30,401 nucleotides of DNA from NVTR01 sp036479015 (GCA_036479015.1 JAZGFB010000021.1:1-30401), one strand, 5' to 3'; counted from the stretch's first letter, positions 1-8,169 are shown. Numbers and translations: made by a program. Notes: generated by a model not told the origin, from the letters alone.

Positions 1-126
1 GAATTCCACCGAGCCCAGGTCGTTAATGGCGACGACTTCAATATCGGTGCGCCCGCTTTCGATGATGGCGCGCAACACGTTGCGCCCAATGCGGCCAAAG
101 CCGTTGATGGCTACTTTTACGGTCAT
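1..126 (-). CDS. gap: Glyceraldehyde-3-phosphate dehydrogenase, N-terminal 42 residues (gene runs off the left edge)
   Basis: Only the first 42 codons are in the window, read leftwards. The translation starts MTVKVAINGFGRIGRNVLRA, the N-terminal NAD-binding Rossmann motif (GFGRIGRN) of type I GAPDH, the glycolytic/gluconeogenic and Calvin-cycle enzyme acting on glyceraldehyde 3-phosphate. VVAINDL follows, also typical of the family. The ATG at 124-126 is preceded by an AGGAG ribosome binding site about 8 bases upstream. The catalytic Cys lies beyond the window. Its place downstream of tkt, in the same direction, fits a sugar-phosphate cluster common in Rhodobacterales. Whether it is gapA- or gapB-like cannot be told from 42 residues. 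Confidence 0.95.
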   Translation of the reverse strand, partial: MTVKVAINGFGRIGRNVLRAIIESGRTDIEVVAINDLGSVEF

Positions 127-232
127 GGTGTTTTCTCCTAATCGAAAATTTCTTTGAGATTGGCAAGTTCTTGCAAGCTAGAGAGTTCAAATTTTTGCCA
201 AGGTCAACAGCAATGGGCCGAGCAGCGACATG

Positions 233-376
233 TTAGCGCCAAAACATCAGCCAATCAGATAGTTTGACAAACTTTTTCCCCAGAAACACCGATGCATCCC
301 AGTTGTTCAGCAGATAATCAGCGGCCAAAAGGCCGATGATCAACAGGCCAAGGAAGATGGCTATTCGATTGGTGAT
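233..376 (-). CDS. 47-residue single-span membrane protein between tkt and gap, apparent ATC start
   Basis: After the tkt stop codon there is an AAGGA ribosome binding site, 7 bases, then ATC ACC AAT CGA, opening a frame that reads (I/M)TNRIAIFLGLLIIGLL and ends in SDWLMFWR. It has one hydrophobic segment (about residues 5-22) followed by a short amphipathic tail. I recall short membrane proteins beginning MTNRIA and ending FWR in the gap-tkt interval of Rhodobacteraceae, so this is probably the same gene with ATC in place of ATG. No in-frame ATG or GTG lies between this point and the tkt coding region; one TTG lies well inside tkt and would give an unlikely basic extension. Function unknown. 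It is probably cotranscribed with tkt, whose stop is 10 bases upstream. Confidence 0.6.
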   Translation of the reverse strand: MTNRIAIFLGLLIIGLLAADYLLNNWDASVFLGKKFVKLSDWLMFWR

Positions 377-386
377 GCTGCGTTCC

Positions 387-2405
387 TTAGAGCAGGGCCT
401 GCACTTTGGCGGCGATGTTTTCGGCCGTAATGCCAAATTCCTGGTACAATCGGTCGGCGGGGGCAGATGCGCCAAAGCCGGACATGCCAACAAAATCGGC
501 CTTTTGCGATTTGCCGCGATCCCCCATCAGCCAACGATCCCAGCCTTCACGAAGGCCAGCTTCTACGGCAACCCGGACCGGGCCGCCGGGCAATACTTTG
601 CGCCGGGTGTCTTCGTCTTGGGCGGCGAACAGTTCCATGCAGGGCATGGAAACCACCCGGGTGCCGATGCCTTTGGCCTGCAACAATTCGCGCGCGGCCA
701 TGGCGATTTCGACCTCTGATCCGCTGGCCATCAGGATGGCCTGGCGTTTGCCAATGGCGTCTACCAAAGTATAGGCGCCCTGGGCGCAGAGGTTTTTGTT
801 TTTATGCTCAACGCGCAGTGTGGGCAGGCCCTGGCGTGACAGGGCCAGAACCGACGGGGTGGATGTGGCGCTAAGCGCCAGTTCCCAGCATTCGGCGGTT
901 TCCACCACATCGGCGGGGCGGAAAGTATAGCTGTTGGGTGTGGCCCGGCAGATGGCCAGGTGTTCAACCGGTTGGTGGGTGGGGCCGTCTTCGCCAAGGC
1001 CGATGCTGTCATGGGTCATGACATAAATTGTTGGGATACCCATTAGTGCAGACAGGCGCATGGCGCCGCGCGCATAGTCAACAAAACACATGAATGTGCC
1101 GCCATAGGGGCGGATGCCGCCATGCAGGACCATGCCGTTCATGGCTGCGGCCATGGCGTGCTCGCGGATGCCATAGTGCAGGTGGCGGCCTTTGCGATTG
1201 TCGGGGTTGAAGATGCCAAGATCGGCGGTGTTGGTCAGGTTTGAACCTGTCAGGTCAGCCGAGCCGCCAATGGTTTCGGGCATGATCGGGTTGACCACGT
1301 CCAGCACCATTTGGCTGGCTTTTCGGGTGGCAACCTTGGGCTGATCAATGCTGGCGAATTTTTTGAATGCTTTGATAACGGCGGACAGTTTGCGCGGGGC
1401 CTCAAGTGTCATAACCCGGTTGAATTCTTTTTGACGGCCCTGGGACAGGGTTTCAAAACGGGTCTGCCAATTGGCTTGATCGGTTGCGCCACGGGCACCG
1501 ATTGCAGACCAGCCAGCCCGGATATCTTTGGGGATATCAAAGGCACCATGTTTCCAGCCATAGGCGGCGCGGGTGATTTTTATTTCAGCCTCGCCCAGGG
1601 GTGCACCATGGGCACCGGATGTGTTTTGCTTTGCCGGTGAGCCAAACCCGATAAGGGTTTTGCAGGCAATCATCGATGGTTTTTTGGTCTTTCTGGCGGC
1701 GGTGATGGCGGCGTCAATGGCAGCTGGGTCATGGCCGTCAACCGACTGCACATGCCAGCCTGAGGCCCTAAAGCGCACCTGCTGATTGGTGATGTCGGAC
1801 ATGCTAATTTCACCATCAATGGAAATGTTATTGTCATCCCACAACACGATAAGTTTGCCCAGTTTCTGCATGCCTGCCAAGCCGATGGCTTCCTGGCTGA
1901 TACCTTCCATCAAGCAGCCGTCGCCGGCGATGACATAGGTGTAGTGGTCGACAACTTTCTTGCCAAAGCGCGCACGCAGGCTTTCTTCGGCGATGGCCAT
2001 GCCAACAGCGTTTGCAATGCCTTGGCCAAGGGGGCCGGTAGTGGTTTCAATGCCTGTGGCGTGGCCATACTCTGGGTGGCCTGCGGTGATGGCGCCCCAT
2101 TGGCGAAAGTTTTTGATCTGCTCAAGCGTCATGTCGGCGTAGCCGGTCAGGTGCAGCAAACCATAGATCAGCATAGAGCCGTGGCCTGCTGATAGAACAA
2201 AGCGGTCACGATCTGGCCAATTGGGATTTTGCGGATCAAATTTCAGGTGTTTTTCAAACAGCACTGTGGCCACATCTGCTATGCCCATGGGCAGACCCGG
2301 ATGGCCGGAGTTTGCGGCCTGAACCGCGTCCATTGCCAAGACGCGCAGGGCGCAGGCTTTGTTCCAGTGGTCGGCGTGGTCTTTTTGCAGGGTGGCGATG
2401 TCCAT
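387..2405 (-). CDS. tkt: Transketolase
   Basis: The 672-residue product matches the usual length of bacterial transketolase, the thiamine-diphosphate enzyme moving two-carbon ketol units between sugar phosphates in the pentose phosphate and Calvin pathways. Visible motifs: NSGHPGLPMG (about 32-41), LSAGHGSMLIYG (about 71-82), the ThDP/metal motif GDGCLMEG (161-168) followed by DDNN (190-193), and in the second half GEDGPTHQPVEH, a ThDP-pyrimidine domain signature. The start was placed at the ATG ending at 2405 because AGGAG lies 6 bases upstream; the frame stays open 32 codons further but with no family similarity. It heads a minus-strand group with the small membrane gene and gap. Upstream it is divergent from the coiled-coil/zapA pair. 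Confidence 0.97.
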   Translation of the reverse strand: MDIATLQKDHADHWNKACALRVLAMDAVQAANSGHPGLPMGIADVATVLFEKHLKFDPQNPNWPDRDRFVLSAGHGSMLIYGLLHLTGYADMTLEQIKNFRQWGAITAGHPEYGHATGIETTTGPLGQGIANAVGMAIAEESLRARFGKKVVDHYTYVIAGDGCLMEGISQEAIGLAGMQKLGKLIVLWDDNNISIDGEISMSDITNQQVRFRASGWHVQSVDGHDPAAIDAAITAARKTKKPSMIACKTLIGFGSPAKQNTSGAHGAPLGEAEIKITRAAYGWKHGAFDIPKDIRAGWSAIGARGATDQANWQTRFETLSQGRQKEFNRVMTLEAPRKLSAVIKAFKKFASIDQPKVATRKASQMVLDVVNPIMPETIGGSADLTGSNLTNTADLGIFNPDNRKGRHLHYGIREHAMAAAMNGMVLHGGIRPYGGTFMCFVDYARGAMRLSALMGIPTIYVMTHDSIGLGEDGPTHQPVEHLAICRATPNSYTFRPADVVETAECWELALSATSTPSVLALSRQGLPTLRVEHKNKNLCAQGAYTLVDAIGKRQAILMASGSEVEIAMAARELLQAKGIGTRVVSMPCMELFAAQDEDTRRKVLPGGPVRVAVEAGLREGWDRWLMGDRGKSQKADFVGMSGFGASAPADRLYQEFGITAENIAAKVQALL

Positions 2406-2595
2406 CAATGGCTCCTGTTGGTGGCAAAATCTGTTTTTGGTGATAGCAGCCAGGCATAGAAGTTCAAGCAATCGTACGTAATGATGGGCAGATAGTGCCA
2501 AAATGGCGGGAAACCGGCGCTATGGCTTGACTCTTGGCTGCTAGATTTGGGATCAATTGCACATACAGGTGTATGAATGAGGGGCCGTAGGCACT

Positions 2596-3078
2596 ATGGG
2601 CGACGTCGCAGAGCTGGAAAACCGAATAACCGCAGCGCTTGATCGGATTGGCGTTGGACTGGATGCAATTGGCAAGTCTGAAACTGGGGGTGATTCTGGT
2701 GCTGTTGCCAAGCTGAAAGCTGCGTTGGAGGCCGAGAAAACCGCAAACTCTCAGTTGGAAGAGCGGGTCACTGCGATAAAGGAAAAACAAGAAAAGCTGG
2801 TGGCGGGGTTGGAAGGCGAAGTTGCAAAACTGCGCAAGGAATTGGCCAGCCATGATGGTGCTGTGCAAAAAGTAAAGCAAACCAACCTGCGGTTGCGGGA
2901 AAATAACAGGGCGCTGCGCGATGCCAATAAGCAGGGTGTTGGCGACGCCGAACTTATTAATACAGGCATGGTTGCAGAGCTTGATGCGCTGCGGGTCAGT
3001 CGGGAAACTGATCGCGCAGAGTTGGACGCGATATTGCTGGATCTGAAGCCACTGGTTGAGGGGGGCGCAAATGCCTGA
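2596..3078 (+). CDS. Coiled-coil protein upstream of zapA, unknown function
   Basis: A 160-residue protein that I do not recognise as a named family. From about residue 35 to 115 it is rich in Lys, Glu, Leu and Ala in heptad-like spacing (KLKAALEAEKTANSQLEERV and onward), indicating a long alpha-helical coiled coil. There is no signal peptide or membrane span. Its last 8 bases (ATGCCTGA) overlap the zapA start, so the two are probably translationally coupled. ZapA is an FtsZ-ring protein, and in gammaproteobacteria the coiled-coil ZapB works with it. A divisome-related role is therefore an attractive inference, not a demonstrated one. The ATG at 2596 has an AGG 5 bases upstream. The long opposite-strand frame over this region is a shadow. 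Confidence 0.85.
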   Translation: MGDVAELENRITAALDRIGVGLDAIGKSETGGDSGAVAKLKAALEAEKTANSQLEERVTAIKEKQEKLVAGLEGEVAKLRKELASHDGAVQKVKQTNLRLRENNRALRDANKQGVGDAELINTGMVAELDALRVSRETDRAELDAILLDLKPLVEGGANA

Positions 3079-3466
3079 GATTAAAATTGCCATCGGGGGA
3101 CGCGAATTTGATGTGGCCTGCCAAGCCGGTGAAGAGCATTACCTGAAATCTGCCGCCACCTATCTGGATGCTGAAGCTTCGTCGCTGAACAGCCAGATCG
3201 GGCGCATTCCGGAAAACCGGATGTTGCTGATGTCGGGGTTGATGTTGGCGGATAAAACTGCCGGGTTGGAAGAGCAGCTGAAAGGTTTGGAAGATAAACT
3301 GGTATCCCAGCAAGCCCTGCTGGAGGAGCTGCGCAATCAGCCCAAGCCTGAAGCCCAAACCGTTGAAGTGGCGGTCATTCCAAATGATCTAAAGGACAGT
3401 ATGGCCGAATTTGCAGCACGTGCTGAGGCACTGGCGACGTCAGTTGAAGAAAAAGCCAGCGCCTAG
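3071..3466 (+). CDS. zapA: Cell division protein ZapA
   Basis: The 131-residue product begins MPEIKIAIGGREFDVACQAG and continues EEHYLKSAATYLDAE, the N-terminal pattern of ZapA (IxIxGreyxVxCxxGEExxLrxaAxxLd), which cross-links FtsZ protofilaments at the division ring. The middle (about 55-90) is a predicted coiled coil, as in family members. The C-terminal 30 residues are a low-similarity extension. The ATG at 3071 was preferred over an upstream TTG because it gives the family N-terminus. It overlaps the preceding coiled-coil gene by 8 bases. A palindrome starting at the stop codon makes a convincing terminator, so this is the last gene of a two-gene operon. Confidence 0.88.
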   Translation: MPEIKIAIGGREFDVACQAGEEHYLKSAATYLDAEASSLNSQIGRIPENRMLLMSGLMLADKTAGLEEQLKGLEDKLVSQQALLEELRNQPKPEAQTVEVAVIPNDLKDSMAEFAARAEALATSVEEKASA

Positions 3467-3474
3467 GCGCTGGC
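3455..3474. terminator. Bidirectional rho-independent terminator between zapA and grxD
   Basis: GCCAGCGCCTAGGCGCTGGC is a perfect 20-base palindrome (8-base GC-rich stem with CTAG loop) that includes the zapA stop codon. On the plus strand it is followed by GATGATTTTT, and on the minus strand by TTTTTCTTC. It can therefore serve both convergent genes. Confidence 0.7.
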
Positions 3475-3477
3475 GAT

Positions 3478-3496
3478 GATTTTTCGCAGAAAAATC
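3478..3496. repeat. 19-base palindromic repeat, copy 1 (convergent zapA/grxD 3' region)
   Basis: GATTTTTCGCAGAAAAATC has 7-base arms around CGCAG. It lies just after the GC-rich terminator stem, between two convergent genes. The exact reverse complement occurs at 12635-12653 and two variants at 22310-22352. Confidence 0.7.
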
Positions 3497-3506
3497 AAGG
3501 TTGTGA

Positions 3507-3869
3507 TCAGCTGTTGCTTTCGCGGATTTTCTTGGCGGCTTCCTTGTCGTAGGATATGCCTTTGTCGTCCAGCAACTGATCCAATTCACCCGACATTGTC
3601 ATTTCAATGATGATGTCGCAGCCGCCGACAAATTCACCTTTGACGTAGAGTTGGGGCACTGTCGGCCAGTCGGAATAATCTTTGATGCCCTGGCGGATGG
3701 TGTCGTCATCCAGCACGTTCACATCGGAAAATTCGACGCCCATGTAGTTTAAGATGCCGGCAACTTTGGATGAAAATCCGCATTGCGGCATCATTTTTGT
3801 GCCCTTCATGAACAGGGCCACGTCGTTGGTGGTGACAGTGTCTTTGATGGTTGTTTGTGCGTCAGACAT
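3507..3869 (-). CDS. grxD: Monothiol glutaredoxin, CGFS type (Grx4/GrxD)
   Basis: The 120-residue product carries the monothiol active site CGFS at residues 30-33, preceded by the conserved Lys (MKGTK, 22-25), then WPTVPQLYVKGEFVGGCDI (69-87) with the cis-Pro and GSH-binding GGCD. CGFS glutaredoxins bind a [2Fe-2S] cluster through glutathione and act in Fe-S trafficking, usually with a BolA partner, in the cytoplasm. The bolA gene lies immediately upstream with only 4 bases between, supporting that partnership here. The ATG has GGAG 7 bases upstream, overlapping the bolA end. A C-terminal tail (DKEAAKKIRESNS) extends slightly beyond the core domain. Confidence 0.95.
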   Translation of the reverse strand: MSDAQTTIKDTVTTNDVALFMKGTKMMPQCGFSSKVAGILNYMGVEFSDVNVLDDDTIRQGIKDYSDWPTVPQLYVKGEFVGGCDIIIEMTMSGELDQLLDDKGISYDKEAAKKIRESNS

Positions 3870-3873
3870 TTTA

Positions 3874-4116
3874 TTACTCCGGTGCTTTTGTTGTCAGGGC
3901 AAGGGCGTGCAGTTCGCCCGATTTGCCGTCCATTTTACCCTTAAGGGACGCATAGACTGCGCGTTGTTGCTGTACCCGGTTTTGCCCGGCAAAGCTGGCG
4001 TCAACCACCTCGGCTGCATAGTGGTTTCCGTCGCCCGCCAGATCGGTGATGGTGATTTTTGCGTCGGGGAATGCGGCGCGGATCAGGTTTTCGATTTCCT
4101 GGGCTTGGATGGCCAT
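3874..4116 (-). CDS. BolA/IbaG-family Fe-S regulatory protein
   Basis: The 80-residue product starts MAIQAQEIENLIRAAFPDAK and contains the BolA core: NHYAAEVVDASFAGQNRVQQQ, then VYASLKGKMDGKSGELHALAL with the invariant His in the ELHAL stretch. BolA proteins bind monothiol glutaredoxins through a shared [2Fe-2S] cluster and take part in iron sensing or Fe-S maturation. Adjacent grxD (4 bases downstream) matches this pairing. The start was set at the ATG ending at 4116, with GGAG about 9 bases upstream. The frame is open further upstream but is proline-rich and unlike the family. The size fits the short IbaG-like subgroup rather than E. coli BolA (about 105 aa). Confidence 0.9.
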   Translation of the reverse strand: MAIQAQEIENLIRAAFPDAKITITDLAGDGNHYAAEVVDASFAGQNRVQQQRAVYASLKGKMDGKSGELHALALTTKAPE

Positions 4117-4225
4117 GTTCGGTGTCTCCGTTGGTGTTGGCAAATATGTAATAGTCGCAGGCGGGCGGCGCAAGGGTGTTGGGGGTGAGGTGCGCAGGCG
4201 CGCGCCCATGGCGGGGCTGGATTTT

Positions 4226-4250
4226 GGATATTTATGGAACAAAGATGGGG
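4226..4250 (+). repeat. Dispersed GGATATTT..GGAACAAAGA motif, copy 1
   Basis: GGATATTTATGGAACAAAGA followed by TGGGG, ending directly before the purL stop triplet at 4251. A closely related sequence lies at 12823-12847 and looser ones at 25970-25995 and 28908-28934. It lies in the 134-base purL-bolA interval, inverted relative to those genes. Role unknown. Confidence 0.5.
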
Positions 4251-6410
4251 TCAGGTCACCGCGTTGGCAAAGCTGGTTTGGTAGGTTTGGCTAAGCTCGG
4301 ACAGGGGGGCGGTTGCGGTGCCAAAGCTGATGTGATCACCGGTGAATTTGCCAACGGTTTGGATGGTCACCCCGGCCAGGCCTGCCGCGACCATCAGCGC
4401 TTCGGCGGCGTCAAAGTTGCAGGCAATAAGGTAGCGGGCCTGATCTTCGCCAAACAGGGTTGCGGTGTCTTCGCTGTCGATTGTGACGCCAACGTTCGCG
4501 GCCTGGGCCAGTTCAAACGCGGCCAGGGCGAGACCACCATCTGACAGGTCAGTGATCGCCGTGATCAGGGTGTGGTTGTCGCGGATGAAGTCGCCGTTGC
4601 GTTTTTCTGCTGCCAGGTCAACATGTGGCGCGTCGCCGTCTAAGCGGTTCAGGTGTTCTGCCAGCAGCGCCGATTGGCCCAGGTGGCTGCCCGTTTCGCC
4701 GACCAGCAGTGCCACATGGCCATCGCGCGCTTGGCCCTGGATCAGGTCATCGTGGTGTTTGATCAGGCCGACAGCGCCAATGGTGGGCGTTGGTAGAATG
4801 CCGGTGCCGTCGGTTTCATTATAGAGCGACACATTGCCCGACACGATCGGCATATCCAATGCGATGACGGCGGCGGATATACCTTTGATGGCACCGACGA
4901 ACTGGCCCATAATCTCGGGCTTTTCGGGGTTGCCGAAATTCATGTTGTCGGTGGTGGCCAGTGGGGTTGCGCCGACGCAGGTTAGGTTGCGATAGGCTTC
5001 GGCCACGGCTTGCGCGCCGCCCTGGTAGGGGTTGGCCATGACGTAGCGCGGTGTCACGTCAGAGGTGAAGGCCAGCATTTTGTCGGTGCCGTGGACGCGG
5101 ACGATACCAGCGCCGGCACCAGGGGTGGCAACCGTGTCGGCCATCACCTGGGTGTCGTATTGTTCATAGACCCATTTTTTACTGGCGTAATTTGGGCTGC
5201 TGATCAGGGCGCGCAGACCTTCAATTGGGTCAATCTGTGGCACCGGGGCCATTTCGGGCGCGGGTGGTGTTTCTACCCAGTCGCGATCATATTCGGGTGC
5301 AGTGCCTGACAGTGCGGCCAATGGCAGATCAGCCATGCAGATGCCGTTGTGAAAGATTTCAAACTTATCTTCAGCAATGGTTTCCCCGACGATGGCAAAG
5401 TCCAGGTCCCATTTGTCAAACACTGCTTTGGCGACGCTTTCCAGTTCAGGCTTTAGCACCATCAACATGCGTTCCTGGCTTTCGGACAGCATCATTTCAT
5501 AGGCCGTCATGTTTTCTTCGCGTTGGGGCACGGCGTTAAGGTTCAGGCGCACGCCCAGCCCGCCCTTGTCGCCCATTTCAACGGCGCTACAGGTCAGGCC
5601 CGCCGCGCCCATGTCTTGAATCGAAATGACAGCGCCGGTGGCCATCAGTTCAAGTGTTGCCTCCATCAGGCGCTTTTCGGTGAATGGGTCGCCGACCTGT
5701 ACGGTGGGGCGCTTTTCCTCAATGGTGTCATCAAATTCAGCCGAGGCCATTGTGGCGCCACCGACGCCATCGCGGCCGGTTTTTGCGCCGAGATACACAA
5801 CCGGCATGCCAATGCCCGAGGCCGCCGAATAGAAGATTTTGTCGGTATCGGCCAAGCCGGCAGCAAAGGCATTGACCAGGCAGTTGCCGTTATAGGCCGG
5901 GTCAAACCGGACTTCGCCGCCCACTGTGGGCACGCCAAAACAATTGCCGTAGCCGCCGATACCTGCCACCACACCATTGACCAATTGCTGGGTTTTGGGG
6001 TGGTTAGGTTCGCCGAATGAAAGTGAATTCATTGCCGCAATCGGGCGCGCGCCCATGGTAAACACGTCGCGCAAAATGCCGCCCATGCCGGTGGCAGCAC
6101 CTTGGTAGGGCTCAATATAGCTGGGGTGGTTGTGGCTTTCCATTTTGAAAACAACGCATTGGCCGTCGCCGATATCGACAATGCCGGCGTTTTCACCGGG
6201 GCCACAGATGACCTGTGGGCCGGTTGTTGGCAGGGTGCGCAGCCACTTTTTGCTGGATTTGTAGGAACAATGTTCGTTCCACATGGCCGAGAATATACCA
6301 AGCTCGGTATAGGTTGGTTCCCGGTTCAGCAGGCGGATTATTTCCGCATATTCGTTCGGGGCAAGACCGTGCGACGCAATCAGATCTTCGGTGATTTTCG
6401 GTTCTGACAT
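4251..6410 (-). CDS. purL: Phosphoribosylformylglycinamidine synthase subunit PurL
   Basis: The 719-residue product has the length of the small-type PurL that works with separate PurQ and PurS. It performs the ATP-dependent conversion of FGAR to FGAM in purine synthesis. Motifs: EPTYTELGIFSAMWNEHCSY (31-50) and KSSKKWLRTLP, then GPGENAGIVDIGDG and MESHNHPSYIEPYQGAATG (90-108), which form the substrate/ATP site, and DMGAAGLTCS further on. The second AIRS-like half contains TDLSDGGLALA. The ATG ending at 6410 has a GGGGA 5-6 bases upstream. purS and purQ are not within the window on the upstream side. It is divergent from the YCII/ECF operon across a 158-base gap. Confidence 0.97.
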   Translation of the reverse strand: MSEPKITEDLIASHGLAPNEYAEIIRLLNREPTYTELGIFSAMWNEHCSYKSSKKWLRTLPTTGPQVICGPGENAGIVDIGDGQCVVFKMESHNHPSYIEPYQGAATGMGGILRDVFTMGARPIAAMNSLSFGEPNHPKTQQLVNGVVAGIGGYGNCFGVPTVGGEVRFDPAYNGNCLVNAFAAGLADTDKIFYSAASGIGMPVVYLGAKTGRDGVGGATMASAEFDDTIEEKRPTVQVGDPFTEKRLMEATLELMATGAVISIQDMGAAGLTCSAVEMGDKGGLGVRLNLNAVPQREENMTAYEMMLSESQERMLMVLKPELESVAKAVFDKWDLDFAIVGETIAEDKFEIFHNGICMADLPLAALSGTAPEYDRDWVETPPAPEMAPVPQIDPIEGLRALISSPNYASKKWVYEQYDTQVMADTVATPGAGAGIVRVHGTDKMLAFTSDVTPRYVMANPYQGGAQAVAEAYRNLTCVGATPLATTDNMNFGNPEKPEIMGQFVGAIKGISAAVIALDMPIVSGNVSLYNETDGTGILPTPTIGAVGLIKHHDDLIQGQARDGHVALLVGETGSHLGQSALLAEHLNRLDGDAPHVDLAAEKRNGDFIRDNHTLITAITDLSDGGLALAAFELAQAANVGVTIDSEDTATLFGEDQARYLIACNFDAAEALMVAAGLAGVTIQTVGKFTGDHISFGTATAPLSELSQTYQTSFANAVT

Positions 6411-6568
6411 GTAATTTCCCCGGTATGCTCGGGCATCTCATAGGGCAGTTAGGCAGGGGGTAAAAGCCAACAATCGGCAATAATGCAAGGTTTTTTGCCA
6501 GATGCTGTCGAAATTAGCGGTCTTGGTTCGTCCTTGATATACAAACACGTAAACAGAGAGGAAATACT

Positions 6569-6931
6569 ATGCAATATATTGCTTTGATCTATTCGGGCCC
6601 AGATGCGGCACCAAAGCCGGAAACGCCAGAGTTTGGAGCCATGATGCAGGGCTATATGGCCTGTACCGAAACCTTCAAGACTGATGGGGTTATGCTGGCA
6701 GGGGATGCCTTGCATGGGACTGATAAGGCAACCAGTCTGCGTATACGTGGGGGCAAGATTGAAACCATGGACGGACCGTTTGCCGAAACCAAAGAGCAGT
6801 TGGGCGGGTATTACCTGTTTGAATGTGAAAACTTGGACGCAGCGTTGAAATATGCCGCTATGATACCGACAGCGGCGTTTGGAACGATTGAAGTACGCCC
6901 GGTAATGTCACCGGAAGATTACGGCGCATGA
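6569..6931 (+). CDS. DGPF/YCII-family protein linked to the ECF sigma factor
   Basis: The 120-residue protein begins MQYIALIYSG and contains the diagnostic MDGPFAETKEQLGGYYLFE (67-85), placing it in the YCII-related DGPF group. These small ferredoxin-like-fold proteins are of uncertain activity. Members are found next to ECF sigma factors of the ECF42 type, and here the stop codon overlaps the sigma gene start (ATGA at 6928-6931). The start has GAGAGG about 7 bases upstream. The conserved pairing implies a functional link, perhaps as target or modulator; the nature of any signal is unknown. There is no membrane anchor or signal peptide. Confidence 0.9.
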   Translation: MQYIALIYSGPDAAPKPETPEFGAMMQGYMACTETFKTDGVMLAGDALHGTDKATSLRIRGGKIETMDGPFAETKEQLGGYYLFECENLDAALKYAAMIPTAAFGTIEVRPVMSPEDYGA

Positions 6932-8169
6932 AAAATGCCCCCGGTCTGGAGGCGGTGATCACACAGATCGTGCGCAAGGACCGGGGGCGCTTGTTGGCGG
7001 CATTGATTGGCAGTCTAAACAGTTTTGAGCTGGCGGAAGAGGCGTTTAGTGATGCGCTGGAATCGGCCATTATCCATTGGCAACGGGGCGGTGTGCCCGA
7101 CAACCCGCAGGGCTGGTTGTTGCGGGTGGCCCGGCGCAAGGCGATTGATCGCATTCGCAGGCAAGTGCGTTTTCGCGAACGCCAACCCGAACTGGCCCGG
7201 CTGGCCGCAGAGGACGAAATGGATGCTAACAGCATGGCACCTGACATTCCGGATAAGCGGTTGGCGCTGATATTTACCTGCTGCCACCCGGCGCTTGATG
7301 CCAAATCGCGGGTGGCCTTGACCCTGCGCAGTTTGGGCGGGCTAAGCACCCAAGAAATTGCCCGGGCCTATCTGGATAAGGAAACCACCATGGGCCAGCG
7401 ACTTAGCCGAGCCAAGACCAAGATTGCGGTGGCGAAAATTCCCTATGCCGTGCCCGGCCCCGAATTGTGGGGGGAACGGTTGGGATCGGTTCTGTCGGTT
7501 ATCTACCTGATTTTCAACGAAGGCTATTCGGCCAGTTCCGGGGATGCGGCCATTCGCGGTGATCTGTGCGAGGAAGCGATTTATCTGGCCCGGCTGTTGG
7601 ATCAGTTGCGCGGGGATGAACCGGAAATCATCGGGCTGTTGTCGTTGATGCTAACAACCCACGCGCGCCGGGCGGGGCGGCAGTCTGACGCTGGCACGAC
7701 GATTGGATTGGCGGATCAGGACCGCGGCTTGTGGGACGGTGCCATGGTGCAAGAGGGGCTGTCGCTGCTGGAACGTGCCATGGCACTGGGGCAGGCCGGG
7801 CCCTTTCAGATTAAGGCGGCAATCAGTGCTTTGCATGCATCAGTAAAAGTGGCCACGCGCACTGACTGGCCCCAAATAGCGCTGCTTTACGGGCGGCTGT
7901 ATTATTTTGAACCGACAGCGGTTGTGCAATTGAACCGGGCTGTGTCGTTGGCCGAGGCCGGGGATGTTGGCGCAGCGCTTGCAGAATTTGACCGCTTGGC
8001 GCCGGAATTGCAGGGATATCAGCCGTTGCATGCGGCGCGGGCAGAATATTTAGCGCGGCAGGGTGACATGGTTGCAGCGATTGCGGCCTATGACAGGGCG
8101 ATAGAGCTGACGGGGAACGGTGCTGACCGAGAGTTTTTGACTGCAAGGCGGGCAAAACTGATGCATTAG
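6928..8169 (+). CDS. ECF sigma factor with C-terminal extension (SigJ-like, ECF42 type)
   Basis: The 413-residue product is far longer than a plain ECF sigma factor (about 180-200 aa). Region 2 spans roughly residues 10-80 (NSFELAEEAFSDALESAI, then NPQGWLLRVARRKAIDRIRR), and region 4 about 110-165 (FTCCHPAL, then SRVALTLRSLGGLSTQEIA). The rest is an alpha-helical extension with LIFNEGYSAS and LWDGAMVQEGL, as in the DUF6596/SigJ group, and TPR-like helices near the end (AALAEFDRLAPELQGY). ECF42 factors lack a classic anti-sigma factor; the C-terminal domain is thought to control activity. No anti-sigma gene is nearby here either. The gene overlaps the DGPF gene by 4 bases. Confidence 0.93.
   Translation: MKNAPGLEAVITQIVRKDRGRLLAALIGSLNSFELAEEAFSDALESAIIHWQRGGVPDNPQGWLLRVARRKAIDRIRRQVRFRERQPELARLAAEDEMDANSMAPDIPDKRLALIFTCCHPALDAKSRVALTLRSLGGLSTQEIARAYLDKETTMGQRLSRAKTKIAVAKIPYAVPGPELWGERLGSVLSVIYLIFNEGYSASSGDAAIRGDLCEEAIYLARLLDQLRGDEPEIIGLLSLMLTTHARRAGRQSDAGTTIGLADQDRGLWDGAMVQEGLSLLERAMALGQAGPFQIKAAISALHASVKVATRTDWPQIALLYGRLYYFEPTAVVQLNRAVSLAEAGDVGAALAEFDRLAPELQGYQPLHAARAEYLARQGDMVAAIAAYDRAIELTGNGADREFLTARRAKLMH

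Noticed and set aside
1..6. Window begins exactly with GAATTC (an EcoRI site)
   Set aside because: Could hint at a clone or contig boundary, but a six-base match at one edge is not evidence of biology.
2464..3093. Long minus-strand open frame (about 209 codons) opposite the coiled-coil gene
   Set aside because: It lies over a gene supported by a coiled-coil pattern and a coupled zapA start; its translation is rich in Cys, His and Gln without family features, as expected for an antisense shadow.
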